Below are positions 44,841-55,565 of a stretch of DNA of 64,000 bases, piece after piece. The notes under the pieces are model-generated. The model did not search any database. It worked only from the letters and a program-made list of their open reading frames with translations, and was not told where the DNA came from. The number at the start of each line of letters is the position of its first letter. Position 1 is the stretch's first letter. The translations under genes and the position numbers were made by a program. Where the stretch lies: positions 1 through 64,000 of the forward strand of contig JAERTF010000171.1 in assembly GCA_016845105.1 (NCBI GenBank), given 5' to 3'. The stretch comes from Bacteroidota bacterium. Its GTDB lineage: Bacteria; Bacteroidota; Bacteroidia; Bacteroidales; F082.

Positions 44841-46190
44841 TTGGACGACATTGAAACGGATTCTTTCCTTAGCAGTTTAAATATTACTTCTGAACAATTC
44901 TTTTTAGGATTTACTCCTGATAGTATAATAGCCTTAGCAATTTTCACAATACTGTTGGTGTTATCTGGACTTATTTCAGGATCTGAGATTGCTTTTTTTT
45001 CTCTGTCACCTTCAAACATTGAATCATTAAAGGTTAGAGGTGGAAAAAAGGATAAAGCAATATTAACTTTACTCTCAGAACCAAAGCGGCTTCTTGCTAC
45101 AATACTTATCTCAAATAATTTTATAAATGTAAGTATAGTTATTCTTTCAACTTATATAACTGCAAGTTTATTTAATTTACAATCAAATGTCATTTTGGTT
45201 TTTATAGTACAAGTCGTTACAGTTACATCAGTATTATTGATTTTTGGTGAAATAATTCCAAAAATTCTATCGAATAAAGAACCGATATCGGTGGCAACCT
45301 TAATGGTACTTAACCTTAAGTTCTTAATTTGGTTTTTCAAGCCATTGAGTGGGATATTAATTACTTCTACTTCAATTATTGATAAAAGGGTTGGTAAAAA
45401 AGGTCATAATATAAGTATGAGTGACTTGTCAGATGCAATTGAAATAACTTCCGACACAAGTGTTTCGCAGGAAGATAAACTTATCCTCAAGGGGATCGCT
45501 ACTTTTGGTGAAAAAGAAGCAAGTGAGATTATGGTATCTCGGGTGAATGTAACCTGTATTGATAATACGATGAAACTAAAAGAGGTTAAAGAGATTGTAT
45601 TAAAATCAGGATTTTCTCGGATTCCAGTATTTACAGAAACATTGGATAATATTATTGGGATACTATATATTAAAGATCTACTTCCTTTATCAGGAGATGA
45701 AGAGAGCCTTGAATGGCTAAGGTTAATAAGAAAGCCTGTTTTTTTCGTCCCTGAAAATAAGAGAATTAACGATTTATTACAGGAGTTTAGGGAGAAGAAA
45801 ATCCATTTGGCCATAGTTGTTGATGAGTATGGTGGAACCTCAGGAATTATAACACTTGAGGATATTATTGAAGAAATTGTAGGGGATATTAGTGATGAAT
45901 TTGACATGGAGCCCCTTCAATTTAAATTTGACAAAATTTCTGATAACACATATATATTTGAGGCAAAAACATTAATAGTTGACTTTTGCAAGGTATTAAA
46001 CCTGAATGATGAAATATTTAATGATGTCAGGGGTGAATCTGATTCCTTGGGTGGATTATTACTTGAACTCGAGAATAAGATACCCGAGCCTGGATCTGTA
46101 ATTAATTTTAACAAGTTGAGGTTTGAAGTTATTGATGCAGATAAAAGAAAGATAGTTAGTATTAAAGTTATAATAGATGATAGCAAGTAA
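44841..46190 (+). CDS. gldE: Gliding-motility-associated protein GldE (CNNM/CorC-like)
   Basis: Membrane protein of 449 aa. An N-terminal CNNM/DUF21 membrane domain (about 28-185, LSGLISGSEIAFFSLSPSNIE) is followed by a pair of CBS domains (about 215-340, IMVSRVNVTCID ... AIVVDEYGGTSGIITLEDIIEEIVGDISDE) and a CorC_HlyC transporter-associated domain (about 358-445). The start is TTG; no ATG is near the conserved start. It overlaps gldD by 14 nt, the classic gldE-gldD pair. The domain family handles divalent cations; the gliding link comes from Flavobacterium. Confidence 0.9.
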   Translation: MDDIETDSFLSSLNITSEQFFLGFTPDSIIALAIFTILLVLSGLISGSEIAFFSLSPSNIESLKVRGGKKDKAILTLLSEPKRLLATILISNNFINVSIVILSTYITASLFNLQSNVILVFIVQVVTVTSVLLIFGEIIPKILSNKEPISVATLMVLNLKFLIWFFKPLSGILITSTSIIDKRVGKKGHNISMSDLSDAIEITSDTSVSQEDKLILKGIATFGEKEASEIMVSRVNVTCIDNTMKLKEVKEIVLKSGFSRIPVFTETLDNIIGILYIKDLLPLSGDEESLEWLRLIRKPVFFVPENKRINDLLQEFREKKIHLAIVVDEYGGTSGIITLEDIIEEIVGDISDEFDMEPLQFKFDKISDNTYIFEAKTLIVDFCKVLNLNDEIFNDVRGESDSLGGLLLELENKIPEPGSVINFNKLRFEVIDADKRKIVSIKVIIDDSK

Positions 46191-46764
46191 AAGTAAAATA
46201 CTCATATTTAGTGCATTAATAGCTTTTTTTATGATTTCTTGTGATCAAAGTTATACTCCACTTCCCAGAGGATATTTTAGAATAGAACTTCCTAAACATA
46301 GCTATAAATTATCCGATACATTGTTTCCATATTATTTCGAATACCCTGAATATGCACAGTTGCAAAGCTCTACTCAAAATCCGGATCAAAAGTACTGGGT
46401 TAATATTGTATATCCGCAGTTTAAAGCAACAGTGTTTTTAAGTTATAAAGAAGTTGATAATAATCTTGTGAAGTATCTTGAGGATGCTTACACTCTTGTT
46501 TCAAAGCATATACCAAAGGCCGAAAATATAACAGATAGTATTATAGTTGATAGATCCAGAAATGTTTATGGGTTGACATACAAAATTGAGGGAAGTGGGG
46601 CAGCATCTCCTTATCAGTTTTTTGTAACCGACAGTGCATCTCATTTTGTTAGGGGAGCTTTGTATTTTAATATTGTTCCGAATAATGACTCACTGGAGCC
46701 GGTAATTAATTTCATTAGAACAGATCTGGAACATTTGGTAAACACAATTCAATGGAATAATTAG
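46177..46764 (+). CDS. gldD: Gliding motility lipoprotein GldD
   Basis: Lipoprotein of 195 aa. The signal peptide ends in a lipobox at Cys22 (FMISC), followed by the family start DQSYTPLPRGYFRIELPKHSY and the conserved KYWVNIVYPQFKATVFLSYK and GSGAASPYQFFVTDSASHFVRGALYF. GldD is needed for gliding and is conserved with T9SS genes. It overlaps gldE by 14 nt, which implies translational coupling. A convergent sugar transferase gene ends 28 nt later. Confidence 0.92.
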   Translation: MIASKSKILIFSALIAFFMISCDQSYTPLPRGYFRIELPKHSYKLSDTLFPYYFEYPEYAQLQSSTQNPDQKYWVNIVYPQFKATVFLSYKEVDNNLVKYLEDAYTLVSKHIPKAENITDSIIVDRSRNVYGLTYKIEGSGAASPYQFFVTDSASHFVRGALYFNIVPNNDSLEPVINFIRTDLEHLVNTIQWNN

Positions 46765-46792
46765 ATTCTGATTATTATTTCATAATGCAAAA

Positions 46793-48163
46793 CTAATATG
46801 CTTCATTTTGACCGATTATTAATAACCATATAGTTAAGAAGAATATCTTAATATCTAATCCGATTGACCATTTTTCAATGTATTGAACATCAAATTCAAC
46901 CCTGCGTTCGATATCTGATAATTTTTTTATTTCACCTCTATATCCATTCACCTGGGCTAGTCCTGTCATCCCTGGTTTTACGGTGTGACGAAGCATAAAC
47001 CGCTTTACAGTTTTACTATATTTATCTGTGTGCTTAAGCATATGAGGACGAGGACCAATAAACGACATTTGACCAAGAAAAACATTTATAAACTGTGGTA
47101 ATTCATCCAAACTGGTAGCCCTTAAAAATCTACCAATTCTTGTAACTCTATCGTCATCGATACTTGCTTCTTTAATATCAGCGTCACTATTTATTGACAT
47201 AGAGCGATATTTATAAATTATAAAAACCCTGCCTCTTATGGATGTTCTTTCCTGACGAAAAAATACGCCTTTCTTATCACCAAATAAATTAATAACCATT
47301 AGCAATGGAGTGAGCCAGCTTAATACTGTAACTATAACCAAGGAGGAAAAAAATATATCAAAGCTTCTTTTTATTAATTGATTATACCAATAACTTAAGG
47401 GTCCAGAATGAATCTCAATTACTGAAATATTCCCATGGGGAATGAGTTGTGTAGTTTTGTATGAGAAGTTGCTTAAGTCGGGAACAACGCAAATTTTCAC
47501 TGCACTATTTGAGAGAATTTCTGCAATATCTGACATGTTTTCTTTGGGTATACCCTCATGGGCAATATAAACTTCATCAATTCGATGTTTAACTATAATA
47601 TTTGCCAAGTTACCCCAACTCCCAATAATATTATCTTCTCCTTTACATTCCTCGCATACAATGCCGATACATTTATACCCATTCCATATATCATTTGAAA
47701 ACTGCTGATACAGTTGTTTTGATTTATTTGAGTGACCTATTATTATGACATTTCGATAATTATATCCCCTTTTGCGATAATATAGAAATGAAAAGTATAA
47801 TACAAGTTTCCATGCTATCAACATGAAAAAGAAAGATGGGAATAAATATCTGATCAATGAATTTGGGTAATATGATAATGACACAAATTGGAAAAACATT
47901 AGAAAGAAAAAGAAAAAAAATACTATAAACTGAAAATATGTAATTAGTATTGTTTTTTTTCGAGTATAATGTACTATCCTGTATGCTCTGAGTAGAATAT
48001 ATAGAGTAAACCATACTAGGTTTAAGTAAATATAGAATAATATGTGTTTTGGTGTTATTACTACTTCATCAGCAAATACCCAGTAACCAAATACAAAAAG
48101 TATATTTAATATTAGAAATTCTCCAGCAGTAGAAATTAGGGTTATATACTTCGACTGATTCAT
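46793..48163 (-). CDS. Polyprenyl glycosylphosphotransferase (undecaprenyl-phosphate sugar-1-P transferase)
   Basis: Membrane enzyme of 456 aa that probably starts capsule or exopolysaccharide repeat units by putting a sugar-1-phosphate on undecaprenyl phosphate. It has four N-terminal helices (within about 10-130), a CoA-binding-like Rossmann region (about 135-250) and a C-terminal bacterial sugar transferase domain (about 265-456: KRSFDIFFS, YKYRSM, TSLDELPQFINVFLGQMSFIGPRP, GMTGLAQVNGYRG). This is the WcaJ/ExoY layout. No other glycan genes adjoin it. Sugar specificity unknown. Confidence 0.92.
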   Translation of the reverse strand: MNQSKYITLISTAGEFLILNILFVFGYWVFADEVVITPKHILFYIYLNLVWFTLYILLRAYRIVHYTRKKTILITYFQFIVFFFFFFLMFFQFVSLSYYPNSLIRYLFPSFFFMLIAWKLVLYFSFLYYRKRGYNYRNVIIIGHSNKSKQLYQQFSNDIWNGYKCIGIVCEECKGEDNIIGSWGNLANIIVKHRIDEVYIAHEGIPKENMSDIAEILSNSAVKICVVPDLSNFSYKTTQLIPHGNISVIEIHSGPLSYWYNQLIKRSFDIFFSSLVIVTVLSWLTPLLMVINLFGDKKGVFFRQERTSIRGRVFIIYKYRSMSINSDADIKEASIDDDRVTRIGRFLRATSLDELPQFINVFLGQMSFIGPRPHMLKHTDKYSKTVKRFMLRHTVKPGMTGLAQVNGYRGEIKKLSDIERRVEFDVQYIEKWSIGLDIKIFFLTIWLLIIGQNEAY

Positions 48164-48435
48164 AGCTAACCTCTTTATAATATAATATAACCGGTTTAAA
48201 GATTATTAGTTTGGGTCACTAGTATTTTACTGTAATATTAGCAATAACAAATTAATTAATTAGGAGTACAAATTACATTAAATATTCCAATTTTTATAAT
48301 AACGATAGTCTAAATAGTAATTAATACTTTAAATTAAGTCAACTATTATGTATTATTGATACCTAACTTGAAAAATGCTGGCATAGCAGCCACATTCTGA
48401 AGTTGAATTTTTTGAAATAAAAGAGAAGAAGAATA

Positions 48436-49704
48436 CTATTCTGAATAAAAATTAATCATATCCTGTATCCCTTTTGAGCAAACGGGGCAAAAAACATCTC
48501 CATTAAAACTTTTCATAAGACAGTCGTGAACAGGCCGATAAACACCCTTTGCTACGTACCCACCTCCTTCAAATACACCAACTTTTTCTCTATACTTATC
48601 AGTGTCGGGTGTGGGGATTGGAGTTCTTTTTTTCACCATATTTTGCCATTTGCTATCAAAGTCAACAAGTGTAGTAATATTAGGTTCCCAAGGCTCAACT
48701 TTCAAGTTATAAAAGTCGTTATATGATGTTGAAGAGGTATAATATTCATCGGCAAGACCCGCAAAACCATGTCCAAGTTCATGTATAAATATTTGAGCAG
48801 CCTTTTCATTGCTGTTTACACTTACATTATAGTAGTTATAGATTGCACCACCTCCGTATTTTTTATTGTTTACTAATATGTAGATTTGATCGTATGGACT
48901 ATTTGCAGCAAGATCACGAACACTTTTATTATCCATTGTCATACAATATCTCTCACTATTAAAAGTGTAAAAATTTGTATTTAATAATGTTTGCTTCCAA
49001 ATATTATCAGCTGGGATATCATTGCCAGAGTCTTCGGAGGGCGCTAATACGCCAATAATATTGAATTTATTTTTGTTTTTGTCATAGGGTGAATAACTAA
49101 ATAAACCATCAGCAAAAGATCTGCAATCATCAATAAATAATCCCATCTCTTCATTTGAATAGCCTTCGGGTAGTATTACAATATCAACACTGGTTTCAGG
49201 ATCTCCAGATTTATGCACCATAAAAGTTGGAAATACCAACCGCCTGTCTTTCTTTATGAAATAATCATCAGGGTTAACAGTATGACGGAATTTTTCTACA
49301 AAAATACCATCCCAATTTCTTGAGTATAGAACAACATCAACAGTTTGTTTGGGATAGGGAAATACAACAGCTTCAGAAAAGGATCTTTTCATTTTTTTCG
49401 CTTCATCAGTTGTTTGCCATTCCTTGAAGAGAGACGAATATCCGCGGGAATATAGTAATGAGTTGTTGGAATTATCATATACTTTTAGGTAATAATTCCC
49501 ATAGTTAAATGTATCAACAAGGTTTATTTTCGAACCACCCCAGTATGGTTCCTCAATTAATTCATCAAAATAGTAGGATTCGTCATCACTATTGCCACCG
49601 TGATAGTAATCCATTCGTAGGGTTTTATCATGAAAAAACTTTTCAAACTGGGCGAAACCAGAAATGCTTGTGCAAATTATTAGTATCAACAATACATTTT
49701 TCAT
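48436..49704 (-). CDS. M64 family metallopeptidase (IgA peptidase-like), exported
   Basis: Zinc peptidase of 422 aa. A signal peptide is cleaved near residue 18 (GFA|QF), an N-terminal M64_N-type beta domain (about 20-160) follows, then the catalytic domain with VDIVILPEGYS and HELGHGFAGLADEY (His308, Glu309, His312). The C-terminal DVFCPVCSKGIQDMI is typical of Bacteroidota members. The namesake family cleaves IgA, but most homologues have unknown targets. No T9SS tail is seen, so it may stay periplasmic. A 271-nt AT-rich gap separates it from the sugar transferase gene. Confidence 0.92.
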   Translation of the reverse strand: MKNVLLILIICTSISGFAQFEKFFHDKTLRMDYYHGGNSDDESYYFDELIEEPYWGGSKINLVDTFNYGNYYLKVYDNSNNSLLYSRGYSSLFKEWQTTDEAKKMKRSFSEAVVFPYPKQTVDVVLYSRNWDGIFVEKFRHTVNPDDYFIKKDRRLVFPTFMVHKSGDPETSVDIVILPEGYSNEEMGLFIDDCRSFADGLFSYSPYDKNKNKFNIIGVLAPSEDSGNDIPADNIWKQTLLNTNFYTFNSERYCMTMDNKSVRDLAANSPYDQIYILVNNKKYGGGAIYNYYNVSVNSNEKAAQIFIHELGHGFAGLADEYYTSSTSYNDFYNLKVEPWEPNITTLVDFDSKWQNMVKKRTPIPTPDTDKYREKVGVFEGGGYVAKGVYRPVHDCLMKSFNGDVFCPVCSKGIQDMINFYSE

Positions 49705-49753
49705 ACATATATAATATTTAGTAAACCAATAACACTTTTATCAGAGTAAAGGA

Positions 49754-51160
49754 TTAATTACCTGTATTTGCTGCTGCCTCCTCTTCAGGTGATAGCCATC
49801 CACCTCCAAGGGCTTTATACAATTCGATGTATGCTGTGAGCAAATTTTTCCTGGTTTGGGTGTAATCTAGCTGTGCTTCAAATGATTGGCGCTGTGAATC
49901 AAGTACTTCTAGGAAACTTGTTTCTCCCAATAAGTATCTGTTTTCACTAAGCATTTCGGCATTTGTTGCTGCATCATATCGCATTTTCTGCGCAGTTAAT
50001 TCTTCCTTTAATGTTTGAATACTAATTAATGCATCTTCAACATCTTTAAATGCTTGAATTACTGTGTTCTCATACTCATGGAGCAAAGCCTCAGTTTCAA
50101 ATCTTGCCATTTCAGCACGTTTCTTATTCTTGCCAAACTGAAAAAGTGGACCCAATAAACTTCCTCCAGCAGACCACGCTAGTCCACCAGTGGTTAAACT
50201 TGATAAATCACTACTAGCTACTCCAAGCATACCTGTTAAATTAAGTGATGGCCAGCGCATTGCTTCTGCTACACCAATTTGAGCATTTTGCGACATGAGT
50301 TTAGCTTCAGCTTGTTTAATATCAGGTCGCCTCTCCAGTAATTGTGATGGTAGTCCTTCGGGGATAGACGGAGGGTATTTCGTATCCATTAATGTACTTT
50401 CTGTTTTTATTGCACCTGGATTATGCCCAAGTAATATGCTGAGTGAACTCTCGGTTAATGCAACTGCCCGTTTGTATTGAGGAATTGCAGCAGCACTAAT
50501 TGCACGTTGCACCTGCGATTGATTTAAATCGATTTCAGCTACTACTCCCCATTTGTATCTGGCTTCGATTATTATTAAACCACTATCACGTGATTCAAGA
50601 GTTCGTTGTGAGATTAGAAGTTTCTCTTTATTGCTAAGAAGTTCAAAATATGTACTTACAACATTGGATATTAAGCTCATCTGAATGGTACGCATACCGT
50701 ACTCACTTGCAAGCAAATCTGCTTGAGCAACTTCATTTAATCTTCGGTATTTACCCCAAAATCCAATTTCCCAGGTTAATTCGGGGTAAGCATAAAAGTT
50801 ATTACTTGAGGTTGCTTGTTTAACACCCATAAAGTTTCCAGTACCAGCGCCTACAGAATAATTAAAAGTTGGATACTGGTCGGCATTTGTATATCCAATA
50901 TTAGCTCTGGCCGATTCAATTCTTGCTGCAGCAACCAATACATCTTTGTTTTCTTGAAGAGCAGTAGCTATTAAGGTATCAAGAACAGGATCATTAAATA
51001 GTTTCCACCAATAAAGGTTTACAATAGTGTCAGTTTGTAACGAATCAAATCTAAATTTCTCAGGGCTATTATAGTCTGGCTTTTGAAAGTCAGGGCCTAA
51101 TTTACAACCAGTTGTAAAAATGACTATGCCTAGAATAAGTAATGCAAATATCTTTCTCAT
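49754..51160 (-). CDS. RND efflux outer-membrane lipoprotein (NodT/OprM-like TolC family)
   Basis: Outer-membrane channel of 468 aa. Its signal peptide has a lipobox Cys19 (FTTGC), followed by KLGPDFQKPDYNSPEKFR, the usual NodT start, and two OEP repeats rich in coiled coil (about 65-250 and 265-450). It completes the tripartite pump encoded with the upstream RND and adaptor genes. The gap to the RND gene is 3 nt, so it is the last gene of a tight operon. Confidence 0.95.
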   Translation of the reverse strand: MRKIFALLILGIVIFTTGCKLGPDFQKPDYNSPEKFRFDSLQTDTIVNLYWWKLFNDPVLDTLIATALQENKDVLVAAARIESARANIGYTNADQYPTFNYSVGAGTGNFMGVKQATSSNNFYAYPELTWEIGFWGKYRRLNEVAQADLLASEYGMRTIQMSLISNVVSTYFELLSNKEKLLISQRTLESRDSGLIIIEARYKWGVVAEIDLNQSQVQRAISAAAIPQYKRAVALTESSLSILLGHNPGAIKTESTLMDTKYPPSIPEGLPSQLLERRPDIKQAEAKLMSQNAQIGVAEAMRWPSLNLTGMLGVASSDLSSLTTGGLAWSAGGSLLGPLFQFGKNKKRAEMARFETEALLHEYENTVIQAFKDVEDALISIQTLKEELTAQKMRYDAATNAEMLSENRYLLGETSFLEVLDSQRQSFEAQLDYTQTRKNLLTAYIELYKALGGGWLSPEEEAAANTGN

Positions 51161-51163
51161 GGT

Positions 51164-54100
51164 CTAATCATTTTCAATGTTAATACTAGCCGCCTCTTCT
51201 TCGGCCTTTAATTTATCTCTTCTTTTTTCATATCCTGAAACCTTACCTATTAAAACAAAAAGCATGGGGTACATAAATACGCCTAAAAATGTAGCTACTG
51301 CCATTCCTCCAAGAAGTGCCATACCCATAACTTTACGAGCTTCAGCTCCCGAACCCGTTGCAATAACTAGCGGGAATACACCAAATATGAAAGAAAACGC
51401 TGTCATTAAAATAGGCCTAAACCTTGACTTAGCAGCACTTATTGCAGAAGTAAATAAATCTTTACCTGTTTTAAATTCATCGTTTGCGAATTCAACAATT
51501 AAGATAGCATTTTTCGCAGCCATACCTACCAGCATTACGAATGAAACCTGAGCAAAAATATTATTCTCAAATGTAGGGCTGAAAAGTCTGGATATCCAAA
51601 GGGCAAACAAAGCTCCAAAAATAGCAAATGGTGTTCCCATCAATATGCTTATTGGAAGCGACCAGCTTTCATATTGAGCTGATAGAATCAAGAAAACAAA
51701 GACTAATGAAAATGTTAGAATCATTATTAGCGATCCCGAAGCTTTGTTTTCCTGATATGACATTGCATTCCATGCATAACCCATATCATCTGGCAGTACA
51801 TCATTTGCTACTTCTTCCAAGGCTGTCATTGCTTGTGCTGATGTATAGCCATTTCCAGGACTTCCTGTTACTTCTACCGACCTAAATAGGTTAAAACGAT
51901 TTGTGTAATCTGGTCCAGAAATATCTTTTACTGTTACCAAGGTTGCCAGAGGTACCATTTCGCCTTTGTTATTTTCCAAGAAGAAGTTGCTAATCTGCTC
52001 CTTGTCAACACGGTATTGTGGTTCGGCCTGAATGTAGGTTTTATATAAACGACCAAATCTTGTAAAATCATTTACATAAGAGCCTCCCATGAAAGCACCT
52101 ATTGTACCATACAATTCATCTAAGCTTACACCCAATTTAAGGGCTTTTTCTTTATCAACATCCATGTAACGCTGAGGTACGCTGGCCTGAAATGTAGTGA
52201 AAGCACTACCTATTTCTGGTCTACTATTAGCTTCAGCTACAAATTTTCCTGTGTTTTCAGCAAGGTACTCAGGGGTATTTCCACCTTTATCCTGTATCAT
52301 AATACTAAACCCTGATCCATTACCTAAGCCAGGTAATGCCGGTGGACCAAAGGCAAAAACCTGAGCCCCAAGAATCTTGGTAAATAATATTGGATTTACC
52401 TGCTTTATTATATCTTTAACAGTGAGTTTTCTTTCATCCCAAGGTACTAGTGTGACAAATATAAAACCAGTGTTTGAAGACATTGCACCTGAAAGCATGC
52501 TAAATCCAGTTACGGCAGTAACGTATTCCACTTCTGGAATTTCCATTATTATTTTTTCGATTTGCTTTGTGATTTCATCAGATCGTTGCAGAGAAGCAGC
52601 ATCGGGGAGTTGCATATTAATGAAAAAGTAACCCATATCTTCCTCCGGGATAAAACCACCTGGCACCATGGTTCCAAAAATTCCAGCAGCAATTGATATA
52701 ATTACAATGAAAACCACACTTCGCTTCAACTTTCTAGTTACTATGGAGGTAAAGCTCATATATGCGTCGGTGGTTTTTCCCATGTATTTGTTAAACCCTG
52801 CAAAAAATTTTCCTAGCAAACCACCGTATGGAGTTGGTTCCTTTAATAAAATTGATGATAATGCCGGACTTAATGAAATCGCATTAATGGAAGAAACAAT
52901 TACAGAAACAACTATTGTTAAAGCAAATTGTTGATACAACCTACCGGTTATTCCAGCCATCCCGGCAACGGGAATAAATACTGCAATTAACACTAAAGTT
53001 GTTGCAATAATTGGTGCGGTAACTTTTCGCATTGCCTCGATGGTTGCTTGTTTAGCATTCATGCCTTTTGCAATATTTACCTGTACTGCTTCAACAACAA
53101 CAATGGCATCATCTACTACTATACCTATTGCCAATACCAGTCCTAGTAATGAAAGTACGTTGATAGTAAACCCTAGGATGGGGAAGAAAATGAAAGCCCC
53201 AATAAGCGAAACAGGGATTGCTATTGTTGGTATAAGTGTTGCTCTCCAATCCTGGATAAAAATAAATACAACAAAAACAACAAGAAAGACTGCAATTAAT
53301 AGAGTAATTACAATATCCTTGATACCTGCAGTTATGGGAAGTGTTGCATCCAACGAAACATCATATTTAATACTGTCGGGGAATTTCTTTTCCAACACCT
53401 TCATTTCAGCAATTACATTTTCAGCCAAAACTACTGCATTAGATCCAGGAGCCTGATAAAGAGCAATTACAGCACAAGTTTTGTCGTTTAGTCTAGTAAC
53501 GGCATTATACGATTCAACTCCAAGGTCAATTGTAGCTATATCTTTCAACTTAACTTGTGATCCTTCTGGTGTTGTTCTTATAACAATTTCTCCAAATGCT
53601 TCAGGCGAACTAAATCTAGCTGGAAGCCTAACAGTATAAGTAAACTCTGTTCCTGGTGGGGCAGGTTCTGCTCCAAATTTTCCTCCTGGGACAATAACAT
53701 TTTGAGAGTTTATGGCACTTTGAATTTCTGCAACAGTTATTCCCATTTGGGCAAGCCTGTCAGGCTTAACCCATATTCTCATTGAGTAATCGGAAGCTCC
53801 AAGTACATTAACTCTACCAACACCTGTTATTCGTGAAAGCTGATCTTTAATATTTATAAGTGCATAATTACCAAGAAAATCCTGATTATATCTTCCATCA
53901 GATGTAAGTGTAACCAACATAAGAATATTGGGCAATGATTTTTCAGTGGTAACACCAAATTTTGTTACCTCGGAAGGCAGTTTTGCTGATGCAGCACTAA
54001 CTCTGTTTTGTGAAAGAACTGTACTCATATCAGGGTCAGTACCCACGATAAACGAAATATCAATTGACATTGAACCATCATTGGCATTGGTAGATTTCAT

Positions 54101-54343
54101 ATAAATCATGTTGTCAACACCATTTATTTGTTGCTCAAGAGGGGTTGCAACGGATTCTTCTACTGTGATAGCATTTGCTCCTGTATAAGTCGCTCTAACC
54201 TGAACTACTGGAGGGGTAAGGTTAGGATATTGCTCAATGGGCAGACCTATTACCATTACTGCACCAACAATAACAATAACTATTGCAATTACCATTGCCA
54301 CAATAGGCCTGTGTACGAAAAAGTTTCCTTTGGATTCAGACAT
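51164..54343 (-). CDS. RND (HAE1/AcrB-like) multidrug efflux transporter
   Basis: Inner-membrane proton/drug antiporter of 1059 aa with twelve helices in the AcrB pattern: TM1 near residues 12-30, a large periplasmic loop, TM2-6 with the relay motif GLVLAIGIVVDDAIVVVEAV (proton-relay Asp pair), a second loop, TM8-12. It is the central pump of the adaptor-RND-OMF operon. The usual Bacteroidota MexB/AcrB-like length fits a multidrug rather than a heavy-metal pump; actual substrates are unknown. Confidence 0.96.
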   Translation of the reverse strand: MSESKGNFFVHRPIVAMVIAIVIVIVGAVMVIGLPIEQYPNLTPPVVQVRATYTGANAITVEESVATPLEQQINGVDNMIYMKSTNANDGSMSIDISFIVGTDPDMSTVLSQNRVSAASAKLPSEVTKFGVTTEKSLPNILMLVTLTSDGRYNQDFLGNYALINIKDQLSRITGVGRVNVLGASDYSMRIWVKPDRLAQMGITVAEIQSAINSQNVIVPGGKFGAEPAPPGTEFTYTVRLPARFSSPEAFGEIVIRTTPEGSQVKLKDIATIDLGVESYNAVTRLNDKTCAVIALYQAPGSNAVVLAENVIAEMKVLEKKFPDSIKYDVSLDATLPITAGIKDIVITLLIAVFLVVFVVFIFIQDWRATLIPTIAIPVSLIGAFIFFPILGFTINVLSLLGLVLAIGIVVDDAIVVVEAVQVNIAKGMNAKQATIEAMRKVTAPIIATTLVLIAVFIPVAGMAGITGRLYQQFALTIVVSVIVSSINAISLSPALSSILLKEPTPYGGLLGKFFAGFNKYMGKTTDAYMSFTSIVTRKLKRSVVFIVIISIAAGIFGTMVPGGFIPEEDMGYFFINMQLPDAASLQRSDEITKQIEKIIMEIPEVEYVTAVTGFSMLSGAMSSNTGFIFVTLVPWDERKLTVKDIIKQVNPILFTKILGAQVFAFGPPALPGLGNGSGFSIMIQDKGGNTPEYLAENTGKFVAEANSRPEIGSAFTTFQASVPQRYMDVDKEKALKLGVSLDELYGTIGAFMGGSYVNDFTRFGRLYKTYIQAEPQYRVDKEQISNFFLENNKGEMVPLATLVTVKDISGPDYTNRFNLFRSVEVTGSPGNGYTSAQAMTALEEVANDVLPDDMGYAWNAMSYQENKASGSLIMILTFSLVFVFLILSAQYESWSLPISILMGTPFAIFGALFALWISRLFSPTFENNIFAQVSFVMLVGMAAKNAILIVEFANDEFKTGKDLFTSAISAAKSRFRPILMTAFSFIFGVFPLVIATGSGAEARKVMGMALLGGMAVATFLGVFMYPMLFVLIGKVSGYEKRRDKLKAEEEAASINIEND

Positions 54344-54354
54344 ATGTTTATAGA

Positions 54355-55533
54355 TTATTGAGTTTTCATTTTGCTTTCAAACTTTGTTACTTTGGGTATT
54401 ATTGGCATCCCTGGTTTTACTTTTTGAAGAGCATCAATAACAATTTTATCATTTTCCTTCAACCCACTTTTTACAACACGATAATCATTGTACCTAGGTC
54501 CTATTTCTATTTGACGATTTTCAACTTTGTTACTATCCGAAACTATATAAACAGATTGTGTTCCTTGTAATTCCATTATACATCGATCAGGAATTATTAG
54601 AGCATCATTTATTTCATTCATCTTTGCTCTAACTTTAGCATATTGTCCTGGTCTGAGTAATTCATCTGGATTGGGGAATGAGGTTTGAATAAGTAATGAT
54701 CCTGTTTCTGGATTTACTTCTCGATCAACAAAATTAACTTTTCCCTTATGGTCGAAAATGCTTCCATCTGATAGTATTAATTCTAACTTACCCTCTTTGT
54801 TTTCTTCTTTTATATAATTGGCATCTATATCTTGTTTTTCAGCAGCTATGAATTGTCTGGCAAGTCCAAGATAGTCCGATTCAACAAGATAAAACTCAAC
54901 ATGTACTGTGTCAATCGTAGAAACGGTATTTAGAATAACCGGATTAGGATCTTGTCCTACAAATTCACCAACCTTAGCTTCTGTTTTGCCAATTAATCCT
55001 GCAATTGGTGACTTTATCCAACAATAGCTTAAATTTATTCTGGCCAACCTTACACTAGATTCTACTGCCTGAACATTTGATTTAGCTGCATCGTATTGAG
55101 CTTGTGCTGCATCAAGGTCACTTTTACTTACGGCGTTTATTTTAGCAAGTGGTTTTATCCTACCCAAATCACTCTCGGCTTTAGCAAGTTCTGTTTTTGC
55201 TTCAGCCAAATTGCTTAATTCACCAGCTACTTTTGCTTCCATAGGATCAGGATCAACTACATATAATAATTGATCTTTCTTAACCCATCTTCCTTCATCA
55301 AAATGAATTTCATTTAAAAACCCACTTACCCTTGCTCTAATTGGTATATCATAATGGCCAAATACCTGGCCAACAAATTCCTGATATATTGGTACATCTT
55401 TTTGTATAACTTCAACCACTGGTATTTCAAATACTGGAGGTGCCTTCTGGTTTTTCTCCTTACAAGAACTGGCAAATATTATTATTAGCAAAACCATGGT
55501 AGCTTTACTTAAAAGGGTATAAGAATAGTTCAT
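54355..55533 (-). CDS. RND efflux membrane-fusion adaptor lipoprotein
   Basis: Periplasmic adaptor of 392 aa. The ATG at 55531-55533 gives a signal peptide with lipobox Cys24 (FASSC). A barrel-sandwich/lipoyl region (about 45-75 and 165-195), a coiled-coil hairpin (about 100-160) and a beta-barrel domain follow, in the AcrA/MexA order. The frame is open 43 codons further upstream, but that stretch overlaps the preceding gene and a TACATTTG promoter box, so it is not used. First gene of the efflux operon, 11 nt from the RND gene. Confidence 0.94.
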   Translation of the reverse strand: MNYSYTLLSKATMVLLIIIFASSCKEKNQKAPPVFEIPVVEVIQKDVPIYQEFVGQVFGHYDIPIRARVSGFLNEIHFDEGRWVKKDQLLYVVDPDPMEAKVAGELSNLAEAKTELAKAESDLGRIKPLAKINAVSKSDLDAAQAQYDAAKSNVQAVESSVRLARINLSYCWIKSPIAGLIGKTEAKVGEFVGQDPNPVILNTVSTIDTVHVEFYLVESDYLGLARQFIAAEKQDIDANYIKEENKEGKLELILSDGSIFDHKGKVNFVDREVNPETGSLLIQTSFPNPDELLRPGQYAKVRAKMNEINDALIIPDRCIMELQGTQSVYIVSDSNKVENRQIEIGPRYNDYRVVKSGLKENDKIVIDALQKVKPGMPIIPKVTKFESKMKTQ

Positions 55534-55565
55534 AAAAGATAGTTTAAAATTCAAGAGATTGTATG

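Noticed and set aside
45404-45907. 167-codon minus-strand frame opposite gldE
   Set aside because: Serine/isoleucine-rich antisense shadow without promoter box or domain.
53040-53456. 138-codon plus-strand frame opposite the RND transporter gene
   Set aside because: Antisense shadow of a strongly conserved gene; its composition is only the complement of helix codons and it shows no known motif.
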